From positions 119,482,989 to 119,546,988 of the forward strand of contig CM062815.1 in the NCBI GenBank assembly GCA_031772625.1: a DNA stretch of 64,000 nt, read 5' to 3'. The translations under genes and the position numbers were made by a program. This DNA is from Pinus tabuliformis. Its lineage: Eukaryota; Streptophyta; Pinopsida; Pinales; Pinaceae. Numbering within the stretch: position 1 is the stretch's first letter; each line of letters starts with the position of its first letter. The notes under the pieces were generated by a model. It saw only the letters and a program-made list of their open reading frames with translations. It searched no databases and had not been told where the DNA came from. Below, in pieces: positions 49,066 through 60,029 of this stretch.

Positions 49066-49898
49066 TGTTGAAAAAATGTAGCAAGAAAGGATCAATTTGA
49101 CTTTAGCCTTAGTCAAATTGAGTAAATCGAATTTCCACATCAACAGGAAAACTTGGAGGAAGTTAACTAGTGTGACATGGATCTTGTCAATCAATTAGCT
49201 CAGTAAATTTGAGTTAGAGGACTTGGAGTTCAATTATGCATGTGTGATTGCTAAATTTTAGTAATCCAGTTAAATTATTTTCAGTTGTATTATGTTAATT
49301 GACCTCTAACTATTGATTGAGTCAGTTGAAGGTCAATGTTGCAATAAGACAACAAACCAACTCGAATATATTTCATTTAAATGATTGATCATCCCAAAAT
49401 AGCTAGTGCATGTAGGAGTGGAGATGACAAGGCAATGTAGCATCAATTGTAAACTAGTTTTGAGTCTACAAGTGTTGCATGCAATTAGTGATCAATCCTT
49501 GGGAATTATGAAATCAATTTGGAGGAAATTCCTTTCGTTTAGGGGCCAATTTCCTTAGGATTTGCACAAGGAAATAGGAGCCTTGGTGAAAAAATAGTTG
49601 GCTAAGTGTTGGCTAGAGTTTCTCATTTGAGCAGAGAGAACAATTATTATTTTATAGGTTGAGCTCAGAGCTGGAGCTAGCAATTATAATAGTTTCTATA
49701 TTCAACTGATTAATGAAAAAATGGTTGAGGGGTTTTTCCCATTTGAGTTCCCCTAGAAATCACTGTGTATTTATATTGCATGTCTATGCATGTTGTTCTA
49801 AAATTTGATTTGCATTCCACAAAGTAGTAAAGTAGAATTGTGTCCCATGTTTTCAGGTTGAAATCTTGAGCAGTTGTAATTTCTATAAAATTTATACA
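49066..49898 (+). mobile_element. 5' LTR of the interrupted copia element
   Basis: 833 bp, starting TGTTG and ending TTTATACA, directly followed by a primer-site-like 12-mer. Shared words with the 3' LTR include GTAAATCGAATTTCCACATC and TGACATGGATCTTGTCA. Confidence 0.75.
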
Positions 49899-49910
49899 TG
49901 GTATAAAAGC
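49899..49910 (+). other. Primer-binding site of the interrupted copia element
   Basis: TGGTATAAAAGC, 10 of 12 matches to the initiator-Met-tRNA site, abutting the 5' LTR. Confidence 0.65.
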
Positions 49911-50069
49911 CCTAAAATCACATTAGAACCAGTATTTCAAATTTGTTCCTCAAGAATTTCGAAGTAGCAGCTTCAGTGCAACAATTTTTCTTCAGGATCG
50001 AGAGAATGTATTTCCATGGTTTGAGATTGGAGTATTCCCTGGAGGGAAGCTCAAATTTAATAGCCTCTA

Positions 50070-50956
50070 AGGATTAAATGGAAGCAATGCTCAATTATAA
50101 TGATGTGTTAGAATATGTGAAAACTGATATTGCAAAACCTTCACAATTGGATGCACAATAATTAATCGAGTGGAAGAAGGATGTTGCAAAGGAGAGAATA
50201 ATTATTCTGGAAGGTGTGAGAGACCATGTGGTCTTAAATATCCATGGAAAAGAGGACGAAAAACTTAAAGACATAAGGATGCATAAAAATGACACTATTC
50301 CGCAGTATCTCTCCAGGTTTACACAAGTTCGAGATGACCTTGGAGGGGTTGGGGTGAATGTAGCAGAAGATAACTCGGTGAGCCTAGCTCCTCTAGGCCT
50401 TCCAAAATCCTGGCACAACTACTAGGACTCTATGAATGGAAGGGAAAAATTACCGAATTAGGAAAGGTTGTGGTGTAATTTGGTTTAAGAATAGTTCAAG
50501 AGAAATAAAAAATATGGAACATCATCCTAAGCTAAGGATGAAGAGAATTTTTCATTGGTTGGAAAGGGAAAGAAGGGAAAAGTAAGGAAGAAACAAAGAA
50601 AATTGGAATCTAGCCAAAATAATGGCAAGAAGAAAGACTTGGGCAAGATAAAATGCTTCCACTACCACGAATATGGGCGCTATGCAACAAAATGTCCACA
50701 CATGAAGTCTTCAGTAGGAGAAATAGGTGAAGCACTGGCTTCAAAATATAAATTAGACTTCACTCTAATAACTTGCATGGCCAACACTATTATGTGGATT
50801 GTGTGGTACCTTGATTCTAGTGTCTCATTCCATATGACAAGGTACAATTATTTTTTAAGTAGCTTGGAGGAGAAGGATCTCCATATGCATATTGAATTGG
50901 GGGATGATGGGAGGTACAATGCTATAGGAACTGGTACTGTAACCTTTGAGAGGGAA
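50070..50956 (+). pseudogene. copia gag and start of protease (left block)
   Basis: Capsid-like DHVVLNIHGKEDEKLKDIRM and IPQYLSRFTQVRDDLGGVGV, then a lysine-rich stretch, a knuckle region around KCFHYHEYGRYATKCPH (about 50654-50700), then a protease-start region around WYLDSSVSFHMTRYNYFLSS (about 50806). It stops at the insertion point of the Tat/Ogre-like element. Broken. Confidence 0.75.
50952..50956 (+). other. Left target-site duplication of the inserted Tat/Ogre-like element
   Basis: GGGAA before the LTR at 50957; GGGAG follows the other LTR at 58582-58586. Four of five bases match. Confidence 0.6.
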
Positions 50957-52048
50957 TGTTACACAACATTTTGTCACTGTCTCTGTACTCCGTGTTCCTT
51001 GACCCTGGAGGACTCTACTGTGAACCCCACATGCTTTGTCTTCATGGAGAAACTCCCATTATGTCCCTCTTCATGAGAAGATCATTTCCCTTTTGCACCA
51101 TTTCCCTTGAAACTTCTGTTTTGCCCAATTTACAAGACCGACGCTAATGACCTTTGTCTCCCCTACGCTGATGTGCAGAGATTAGCACTATTCCCCAAGA
51201 CGATCGGTGCAACTGAGCTGTGTTCTAGTTGTGTCGGTCCTATTATGGAAAGTTTTTAAAACTAGAGCTGAAGCTTCCATCTCTAGAAGCTCCGTAATGG
51301 AAGTCTGATAAATGGTTTGGCTGGATGGGGTCAAGGATGACAGTTTGGGCTCCTTTCCCCTATAATGATTGAACTAGCTCAAGGGATAAGTCCTTCTCCC
51401 ATGAGAAGAGGATCCATCTCCCATCCATCTTTCCTATATAAAACAGACTAGTGTGAAAGTCGGAATTAGCGTTTTGGCTGAAGTGTGAATATACTTTTTT
51501 AGACAAGCAAGCTATTACTAGTTGTAGCTATCTAGTTGTGTGAGGGAGAAGTGTGTTTGTTTGGAGTGAAGCCTAAAGGGAAGAGTCTTTAAACTATTGT
51601 TGTTTGAATCTATCATGAAGTGCTAGCAGAAGTGTGTGGGAACCTGGTCTTGTCAGAGGAAGACTGCGACGTCAAGATGAATGGTTGTAATCTCTCTTTG
51701 ATATTAATATATGCAACTATCGATTGATTTCCTACATGTTTTGTAATATTACATATTCGTGTCTTGATGCTTCTTAAATCATTAAGTAGGTTCAATTGAA
51801 ATTTGTTTATTATTATCTTTTTCTGATGTTGTTGTTTACTTGTTTCAGGAGCTTGAAGAAGGAAGCGAGAGATTGCTAGAATGAGCAAGTGAGGACATCA
51901 CCAAGTAGGATAAGCAACCAAGAGGTAGGCCCTCTTGATTGATTCTAACCTAGGGAAATATTCCATATAATGTAACGGTTATGGCTAGACCCTTTATTGG
52001 ACTAGAGGAATTAGTTCGTGTTCGCACTTATAATTTTACTTCACCACA
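50957..52048 (+). mobile_element. 5' LTR of the Tat/Ogre-like element
   Basis: 1092 bp, from TGTTACACAACATTTTG to ACTTCACCACA. CCTATATAAAACAGAC near 51433 offers a TATA box. The 3' LTR at 57488-58581 matches it along its whole length. Confidence 0.85.
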
Positions 52049-52049
52049 A

Positions 52050-52069
52050 ATTGGAAAATCCACTGGGGA
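52050..52069 (+). other. tRNA-Arg-type primer-binding site
   Basis: ATTGGAAAATCCACTGGGGA lies just after the 5' LTR. It resembles the TTGGCGACTCCACTGGGGAC sites of Tat/Ogre elements, which use tRNA-Arg. The match is recalled from the family and not computed. Confidence 0.55.
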
Positions 52070-53520
52070 TCCCAATCCTTTTGTTTGTCTTGGGTTTCGT
52101 GATAACTTTTCTAGTTTCACGTTTTCCCTTTTGGTTCTGTTTCTTTTCTCCTGTTTACTGGTCTGAGTCTAAAATTTATAGTAGCAGATTTGGTCCCTGT
52201 TTGAATTTTTTTTTTCCTTAGTTCCCTCGGACAACACGTTTAATCGGCTGATAGTCGCGTCGATCAACGTGAATTGCAGAAGAATAGTCGCATCGGTCTC
52301 AGGGATAAGAAAAAATTATAATTTCTCCCATTCCAGTGCTAGTGTGTCTTGACTCTTAAACTCTGTTCTTCTGCTAAAGGTGACTAGGATGCTTTGTTTG
52401 ATTCATTTTCAATTGAAAGACTGAAAGAGTCTCATTTGTTCTCTTATTTTAAGTGTCTCTTTTCTCATTCCTAGCATAGATTACATTGCTTGGTTTGTCG
52501 ATTGAAGCATTTATGTTTTTGGTTTGTTCGATTCAAGGAATAAGTTGCTTTTAGTTTCATTTATAATGCTTTGGATTTGATTGATGCTTGTTTGTTCGGA
52601 ATCATGAAAATTTTCATTTAAAGTGCTTTATGTGAAAGATTCATTTTGCATTTTATGAAAAGGAGAACATCATTCTAGTTTACTTAAGCGAAAATATTGC
52701 ATTAGTAGCATTATTAAGAAGCTAGAATTGCATCGTCATAAGCATTGGAAATGAAATGAAACTTATTTTGTTTTTAAAGGAAGATTAAGTGCATTTTGGA
52801 GATTTATTAGTGAAAGATTTTATTTTTTGATTGTTGCATTGATTGTGTGTTCTCTATCTCTCAATTAGTGTTAACTTTCATCAAACAAAGATATCTTTCC
52901 TCATATAGCTGCATGTAGGAGTTTTGTCAGATGACAACGGTAGGGCCTTGTAATTGAGACCTAATTCAAGATCAACCAAAATTTATTGAATTAAGCTAAG
53001 GAAGCATTGAAATTTAACGCTCACATTTAGTGGTCTAGGCTAGAGACGTGTTCCGGCGTCTTTAAACCTAGCAGCTGTCATTAGCTTCAGCATTAGACAT
53101 TGCTAGTATGGATTTGTGCTTCCCGTACCGTTGAGCATACAATAGGAGACCCCACTAGGCTGAAATCCTTTTATCCTTAGGAAGTTGAGTTGGCCGCCTT
53201 GCAAATGTGATACACCGAACACAACATTCAGGGAGATTGCCTGCTCATACTTCTTGGTTTGCTGGGAGATATTCTGCAGTTCATGGTTGCCTGGTAATCC
53301 TGTTTACCTAGACCATCCAGAGCAGTGATTTTTTATCTTTACTGACTCTTTAAATTTGAAAAGATCATCCGAGCGCTTGTCCTTTCGAGCTTGTTTCCAA
53401 TCGAAAGTGATAGAGTCACCTTTCATCCTTTTCTTGACTCTTAAAACTTGAAAAGGAAAAGTTTTGTTTCAGTGTCTTAAAATTAACTACCTGGTTAAAG
53501 TTATCTTCCTTAGTGATTCT
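52070..53520 (+). other. Long untranslated leader of the Tat/Ogre-like element
   Basis: No long frame. Pyrimidine-rich, with scattered ACTCTTAAA and ACTCTTTAAATTTGAAAAG words that recur elsewhere in the element. A long 5' untranslated region suits Tat/Ogre-type elements. Confidence 0.45.
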
Positions 53521-53535
53521 TTAGGGTCGATTCCA

Positions 53536-54520
53536 ATGGCAACATTTCCAGAGTCTACCAGTCAAGAGTTCCCCTCAGATGGGAACCCTGGTCCTTTTCC
53601 TTCTTTTGGAAATGTTGGTGCTCCTTATATGGCAACGTTGTCCCTCCCTGGGTTAACCATTAGTTTACCTATCTAGTTGTTTTTGACCTTGGTGGTCCCG
53701 AGTGTCCTAACTCCTGTGCAAACATCTCCTTCATTTGAATCACGTCACGATGACTCTAAGGTTGACCGCTCACCTACTTCCCCCATTTCTTCACCCTCCT
53801 ATTCTACTTCGCTTGGTGAAAGTTTGAAATCCAGTAACCAGGAGGCTAAGAAGAAGAAGAAGAAGATGAAGAAGAAGAAGTGAGATAAGCGAGAGGCCAA
53901 CTGTGCAACTATTACTCCAAATGCACCTCCCCATCGACAAACTTTCTGATCCTTTGTGGAAGGTAAAATTCCCTTGTAGGCTCTGTAAGGGTGACCATCT
54001 CCTTCAAGACTGTCTTAGCATTCCCAGAGTCTTAGAGGTATGGTCTCAAAACCTGAACCGACCATCCCCATCAACCTCTGGAGATCATGTCGATGCTACA
54101 CCCTTTCCTAGCAATGGTAAGAAGAAAGGGAAGATTAGATTCCCCTGTAGGTTATGTGAAGGAGAGCATCTTCTTCACCTTTTTCGTCTTATGGATAAAG
54201 CTTCCAAAGTTTTGGAAAAAATTGCAGCTCCTCAACCCCAACTTCCTGTTAGTTATCAGAGGCTTTCTTCTGACCCTCTCCCAGTTGGTAAAGAGATTAA
54301 CTTGGATTCATCTCTTTCCCATCCTGCTTTTCCTAAGCGTGACTCTCTTGTGTCTATTCTTGACCAAACATTGGTCAAAAAGAGTGTTGACTTATCTCCA
54401 CCTTTAGTTGATCACTCTATTCTGGGAAAGAGTGGTGATCATACTGCTCATGTTCTTCTTGTCTCCTCAGGTTCTCATGAATCAAAGAGTGACCCTCCCA
54501 TCCTGGTTGTTTAGGAGATT
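53536..54520 (+). pseudogene. Gag-like region with two knuckle-like boxes
   Basis: Begins near MATFPESTSQEFPSDGNPGP, a proline- and serine-rich sequence, then a lysine run from a (GAA/AAG)n stretch at 53850-53880. Two related boxes follow, KFPCRLCKGDHLLQDC (about 53968-54013) and RFPCRLCEGEHLLHLF (about 54138-54185), about 170 bases apart. They resemble zinc knuckles with a one-residue shorter spacing than the usual CX2CX4HX4C. The rest is low in recognisable motifs. Interrupted. Confidence 0.5.
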
Positions 54521-54599
54521 CCTTCTCCTATTCCTATACAGTGTGGGGGAAATCATAAGATACCCCCACCAAGTAGTTCTGTCGTCACTTTCACTTGGG

Positions 54600-55010
54600 G
54601 TCCATTGACTGCTTTCCGCCTCCCATCTTATGTGCCTTTCTAGATCACAGTACAAGCCTATAATATGGTAGTACTTGGCACTATATTAGATGAAGGTGCA
54701 TCTGTTAGCATCATGTATTCTACTACTTGGCAAGCTTTAGGCTCCCCACAACTTGTTCCTGTCACCCGGATTTTTTTGGCTTTCAACAGAGGAACCAGTC
54801 AACCCTTAGGGATCCTTCCAAAGTTCCCTATTACTTTGGGAGGAAATACCGTCTATATAAATGTGATGGTAGTCCAAGGTTCATTAGATTTCAATCTTCT
54901 CCTTGGATGCGACTATGTTTATGTCATGGGAGCTCTTGTTCCTTCGCTTTTCCGTGTGGTTTGTTTTCCACAAGGAGGGGAATAGTGACCATTGATCAAT
55001 TGTCATTCAT
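54600..55010 (+). pseudogene. Ty3/gypsy-type aspartic protease region
   Basis: MVVLGTILDEGASVSIMYST has the D-x-G-A-S protease signature, followed by LGSPQLVP, ILPKFPITLGG, FNLLLGCDYVYVMGALV and the tail VVCFPQGGE, the usual layout of a retropepsin-like domain of plant gypsy elements. After about 55010 no RT coding follows, which sets this element apart from autonomous relatives. Confidence 0.65.
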
Positions 55011-55304
55011 TGGTCATTAGGTGCCTCCTATGCAATCATCTTCCCCTATTTTTCCTTGTTTTCAAGTAGTTCCTTCCTCGCCATAGGTTAATTATGTGGC
55101 TACCTATTCCGTCTCCACATCTTCTGATGATCACATAGATGGTATTGTACATTATGTACTGGGGGCATTGGAACCTGATCTGTCCTTAGTACCAATTGAC
55201 ATGTATTCCTCCCAGAGCGTGGTTCTTCCATCTAGTGAAGACCTCTTGGGAGCCATGTTCTCTGATGGGTCATGAGCAGATGTCATGAGGATAGTTCCTG
55301 GTCT

Positions 55305-55475
55305 TGTGACAACCTCGTTAAAAAATGAAACAAAGAGTGTGAGCATAGTTCTTTGTCTTGTGTCAAGCTTGTTAAAAAATGAAACAAGGGTCTCGAGGAT
55401 AGTTTTTTTATTGTGTCAACCTCATTAAAAAATGAAGCAACTTTTATTGTGTCAACCTCATTAAAAAATGAAGCA
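55305..55475 (+). repeat. Repeated CTCGTTAAAAAATGAA words
   Basis: Four copies of a (G/C)TC(G/A)TTAAAAAATGAA(A/G)CAA-like word, following GTGACAACC or GTGTCAACC, at about 55308, 55364, 55421 and 55457. The last two are a near-perfect duplication of about 36 bp. Related words (GACTCGTTAAA, GACGCTTTAAAAGCG) recur at about 56010-56410. Confidence 0.7.
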
Positions 55476-55499
55476 ACTCCCTTTTCCAAATCGAGTCTT

Positions 55500-57473
55500 T
55501 GATTAAGATATTGTAAAATCCCAGTCGAGTCTTTCAAAAATCTCCAAAGTGAACCTTCATTCTATCCACCTAGTTGACTGAAATGAAGCTTGGGGGGCAT
55601 GTACCTCGATTTGAGTCATTATGCTTGCGGCATGCAAACTTATAGCAAGCATAGTTTTTCGTTTCAAGCTTGTGTAAACAGGAAACCAAATCCAAGCAGA
55701 GTTCGCCATGGTTCAAGCTTGTGTAAAAAATGAACTCATGCCCAATTTACATCTCGTGATTTCCTTTTTTATCAGCTACTTTCTGCTAGATGAGCCTTGG
55801 TTGTTTCATTCCATCGCTACCATCTCTTTGGCCGAACATATGATTTCATTTGGTTTCTTTTCCTTTCCTAGGGAACTGCAATGATGAGTGGTTTTGTTAG
55901 CTAGCCTCTTGACCATTTCATGTTTTGAGCAGTTCCACCAATGCCATAACTAGTTGCTACCCTTTATACCACTCGTTCCTCTAGGGAGATTCATGTTTCA
56001 GCTCTTTTCTTGACTCGTTAAACTCATTTGAAAAGATTGCTGAGTATTTTTTCCCTTTTTGACTCGTTAAAGAGAATAAAAATGGGATGTTCGCTTTTAG
56101 CTCTTTTCCGACGCTTTAAAAGCGAAAAGTTGGCAAATCCCTTGTCATTTCAAAATCGTGAATGGATGTGAAATGTTGTGCGCCCAGTGTAAGCTTACCC
56201 CTTTTCCAGGCTGGGAGGCACTATTTACAAAAAGGTACCCCTTGACTAAAATGGTCAAGCGGTTCTCTCAAGTATTGTTTTCTACCTTTTTGGGCTTGAG
56301 AGACACAAACATACGAAAAGGGACCATGTGGAGTTTTCTTTTACGTGTCTTTTTCAAACTCTCTAAACGTGAAAAAGATACCGAGTTACACCTTTGTCAG
56401 ACTCGTTAAAATATTAAACGACATCGGATTCGTCACCATGACGAACATGAGCTTCTCCTTCCTAGGGCTTTTTAAACTTACTAGGTTGGATTCATCCAAA
56501 GGATGAACTTACAATGGAAGCATATGATATCCCCTTCAAGCTTGCAATTAAAAAATAATTGGGGTACTTGCCAGAAATGGTGGGGGAAATTTGGAAATCT
56601 ATCGAGTCGTGTCAGCAGCTTACTCTTGAACATGACACTCTTTGCTTCGTGTCGAGTTGGGACATACTCCTTTGCATCGTTGACCTTCCTGGATTTGGGC
56701 CATTCACTTTTGCCTTCCATTTGATCTCTGCCACACCATTATGACCACCGATTCCGTGGATCCAGAAGCTGCCAAACTTCCAGTTGTGTTGCCGATATGT
56801 TCAAGAGTTGTCCTTCTACAGTTACACTTACCTTTGATTCTCTGTATCATCCAAAATCATTTTGCATCCTCTCGTCTCGCGTCGATGATGTGGGATTCAT
56901 TATGGCCCTCCTTCGACATGGTCACTTTCTATCAACATCAACTCATTATCTAGGAAGTTGATCAAGAGACTCCGTTCCAGTACCTTAGAGCTTGAATGCC
57001 TTAATGGAAACTTCTTGGCACTCGACGACAAGTTCACATCATTGGAATGGTAATCAAGCGACTTTCTAGCATGCTTTATGTCAACACATCTATTCACATG
57101 TTAGAATCTGTACTTTGATCAGGTTGTGTTAGAGCACAAGACCCTGGACTCATATTACAAAAAGTCTAGGTTGTGAAGTAGTGTGACATGGTTATGATGA
57201 TATGCACGTCTCTATTAGATGGTTGGCTGTGACTAGACCATGAGTTATCATATGTGATCCTTCTCATTATTAGATGGTTGTGCCCATACCTGGATCCATT
57301 TACATGATCATTCTCTGGATGGCTGCTTCCATGCCACTATTCATGTATCATTTGACAGAGATATCAGTTTATGTATATGTATCTATACTTGCTTGTAGGT
57401 TTTTCGACGGCAAACCAGTTCCCCATATTGATTTATAAAGCATTTTAGCCTTCACTTTGGCTTGACCTTCACA
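55500..57473 (+). other. Noncoding 3' part of the Tat/Ogre-like element
   Basis: No protein domain recognised on either strand. A second polypurine-like tract, CTTGGGGGGCATG, lies near 55590. Hairpin-like GAAAAG/CTTTTC and GTTAAA words recur. Sequence beyond that is unremarkable. Confidence 0.45.
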
Positions 57474-57475
57474 CT

Positions 57476-57487
57476 TTAGGGGGCATC
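57476..57487 (+). other. Polypurine tract of the Tat/Ogre-like element
   Basis: TTTAGGGGGCATC abuts the 3' LTR. GGGGGCAT-type tracts are typical of the Tat/Ogre group. Confidence 0.65.
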
Positions 57488-58581
57488 TGCTACACAACAT
57501 TTTGTCACTGTCCCTGTACTCCTCGTTCCTTGATCCTGGAGGACCTCTACAGTGAACCCCACATGCTTTTCCTTCATGGAGAAACTCCCATTATGTCCCT
57601 CTTCATGAGCAGATCATTTCCCTTTTGCACTATTTCCCCTGAAACTTCTGTTTTTCCCGATTTACAAGACTGGCGCTATTGACCTTTGTCTCCCCCACAT
57701 TGATGTGCAGAGATTAGCACTATTCCCTGCACTGATCGGTGTGACTGAGCTATGTTCTAGTCACGTCAGTCCTGTTATGGAAAGTTTTAAAAATTAGAGT
57801 TGAAGCTTCCATCTTTAGAAGCTCTGTAACGGAAGTCTAGTAAATGGTTTGGCCAGATGGGGTCGAGGATGATAGTTTGGGCTCCTTTCCTCTATAATGA
57901 TGGAACTACCTCAAGGGATAAGTCCTTCTCCCATGAGAAGAGGATCCATCTCCCATCCATCTTTCCTATATAAAATAGACTAGTGTGAAAGTCGGAATTA
58001 GAGTTTTGGTTGAAGTGTGAATATACTTTTTTAGACAAGCAAGCTATTACTAGTTGTAGCTATCTAGTTGTGTGAGGGAGAAGTGTGTTTGGTTTGGAGT
58101 GAAGCCTAAAGGGAAGAGTCTTTAAACTATTGTTGTTTGAAGCTATCATTAAGTTCTAGCAGAAGTGTGTGGGAACCTGGTATTGTCAAAGGAAGACTGC
58201 GACGTCAAGACGAATAGCTGTAATATCTCTTTGATATTAATATATGAAACTATCGATTGGTTTCCTACATGTTTTGTAATATTACATATTCATGTCTTGA
58301 TGCTTCTTGACTCATTAAGTAGGTTGAATTGCAATTTGTCTATTAATATGTTTGTCTGATGTTGTTGTTTACTTGTTTCAGGAGCTTGAAGAAGGAAGCG
58401 AGAGATTGTTGGAACGAGCAAGCGAGGACATCACCAAGCAGGATAAGAAAACAAGATGTAGGCCCTCTTGATTGATTCTAACCTAAGGAAATCTTCCATA
58501 GAATGCAACGGTTGTGGCTAGACCTTTTATCGGGCTAGAGGAATTAGTTCGTGTCCGCACTTATAATTTTACTTCACCACA
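57488..58581 (+). mobile_element. 3' LTR of the Tat/Ogre-like element
   Basis: 1094 bp, from TGCTACACAACATTTTG to ACTTCACCACA, partner of 50957-52048. GGGAG follows as the right target-site copy, then host copia coding resumes. Confidence 0.85.
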
Positions 58582-58586
58582 GGGAG

Positions 58587-59650
58587 AATCCTCTCCTCTT
58601 CACCTCAAAGATGTTATGTTTGTACCTGGGTTGAAGAAGAACCTGATCTCTGTAGTAGTTTCAGAGGATCGTGGATATGATGTTATTTTCAGTGAAGGGA
58701 AAGCCTTTATGAGACACAAAACTACTAGGAAAGTGAAGCAGATTGGAGTTTGAGTCAAGAACCTATATAAAATTGAGGTGGGAGATTGTGTTGCATTAAT
58801 AAGAAAGGGAGAAAAAGTGTAGAGTCAAGATGTTGGAGTACTCTGGCACAAGAGATTGGGACATCTACACAATGTTGCCTTAAAAATCATGCAACAAATT
58901 ACCACTGGACTCCCTAAAGGCTCCCCTAACCAGCAATATGTTTGAAAGGGCTGAAAATTGGTGAAATATGTCAAATCCACTTTCAATGGTCGAGATAGTG
59001 GAGCAGATGCAATCTTATAGCAAGTCCATGTTGTTGTTTGTGTTCCCTTTTCTATAACCTCCACAAAAAAACATAAGTAATATGTTATTTTCATTAATGA
59101 TTTATCTAGAAAATGTTGGATCTTATTCACGTGGAAGAAGGATGAAATTTTCTCAAAATTTGTTGAGTTTAAGGTATTAATTGAGAAGGATATTGGGAAG
59201 AAGGTGAAGGATCTCAGGAGCAACAATGGAGGTGAATTTGTTTCTCATGCCTTCAAGGATTTCTGTGTGAAATAAGGTATTCGAAGAGAGATCACATCAC
59301 CCCATAAACCACAACAAAATTGGGTATCTGAGAGGAAGAAAAGGAGCATAGAGGGAGCAGAAAGGGCCATGTTGCATGATCAAGGGTTTCCATTGCATCT
59401 ATGGGAAGAAACATGCGTCAATAGTCTAATTGCAGAACTAGAGTCCTCATAGAATACTTGGCATGATCACACTAAAGGAAGCCTTCTCTAGGAGAAATCC
59501 TGATGTGTCTCATTTCATAATTTTTGGATCTTTAATTTATTGTCATGTCTCCAAGGATTTGAGGAAGAAACTTAAGCATACAATAGAGTTGGGAGTTTTT
59601 GTAGGATACACGAAACTCCACACAATTACCCAGAGTATTTTCCTTCATTG
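58587..59650 (+). pseudogene. copia protease end and integrase (right block)
   Basis: Resumes with HLKDVMFVPGLKKNLIS and DRGYDVIFSEGKAFMRHK (end of protease). Then come a pre-integrase HHCC start LWHKRLGHLHNVALK at about 58842, integrase-core words near 59090-59340 and the post-core stretch NPDVSHFIIFGSLIYCHVSK (about 59490). It belongs to the interrupted copia element. Broken many times. Confidence 0.75.
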
Positions 59651-60029
59651 AGGATGACAATTGTAAGGAGAGATGTCAAGTTTGATGAGGGCAAGGCTTA
59701 TGAGATGGTCTATGGAAGGAGAACTAAGTATCCCACCAAAGCAGGAGCTTCTAGTTCCAAAGGAGGAGCCTTAGGATGAGCTTTAGGAGGTTGTGGAGAA
59801 GCCACATGTAGTGGAGTAGATAGGAGGAAGAATGGAGGCACCCACTCAACCAAAATATTCTAGAGAAGGGAGGAAGAGAACCAAACAAGCTGATAAATTA
59901 TTTCCGAATGCTATGGACAATGGGGGAGCTCCTACATCACAATGCATGCAGAGGAGGTCACATGATAAGTACACTGGTTACATTACTCTCATGAAAAATC
60001 TCATTGAGAGTTAGCCTTCTTCATTTGAG

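Larger units (their letters stand above)
50957..58581 (+). mobile_element. Tat/Ogre-like gag-protease element without visible RT (non-autonomous)
   Basis: 7625 bp with LTRs at 50957-52048 and 57488-58581. A primer site of tRNA-Arg type (TGGAAAATCCACTGGGGA) follows the 5' LTR, and a polypurine tract (TTAGGGGGCATC) precedes the 3' LTR. The internal 5.4 kb holds gag-like and protease regions but no integrase, RT or RNase H motif that I can see. LTRs compared by eye over about 290 bases differ at about 13 sites, 4-5%. It sits in the protease region of a copia element. Coding is broken several times. Confidence 0.75.

Noticed and set aside
53677-53883. Lysine-rich tail as a nuclear-localisation domain
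   Set aside because: It comes from a simple AAG/GAA run and is best read as a microsatellite inside a broken gag-like region.
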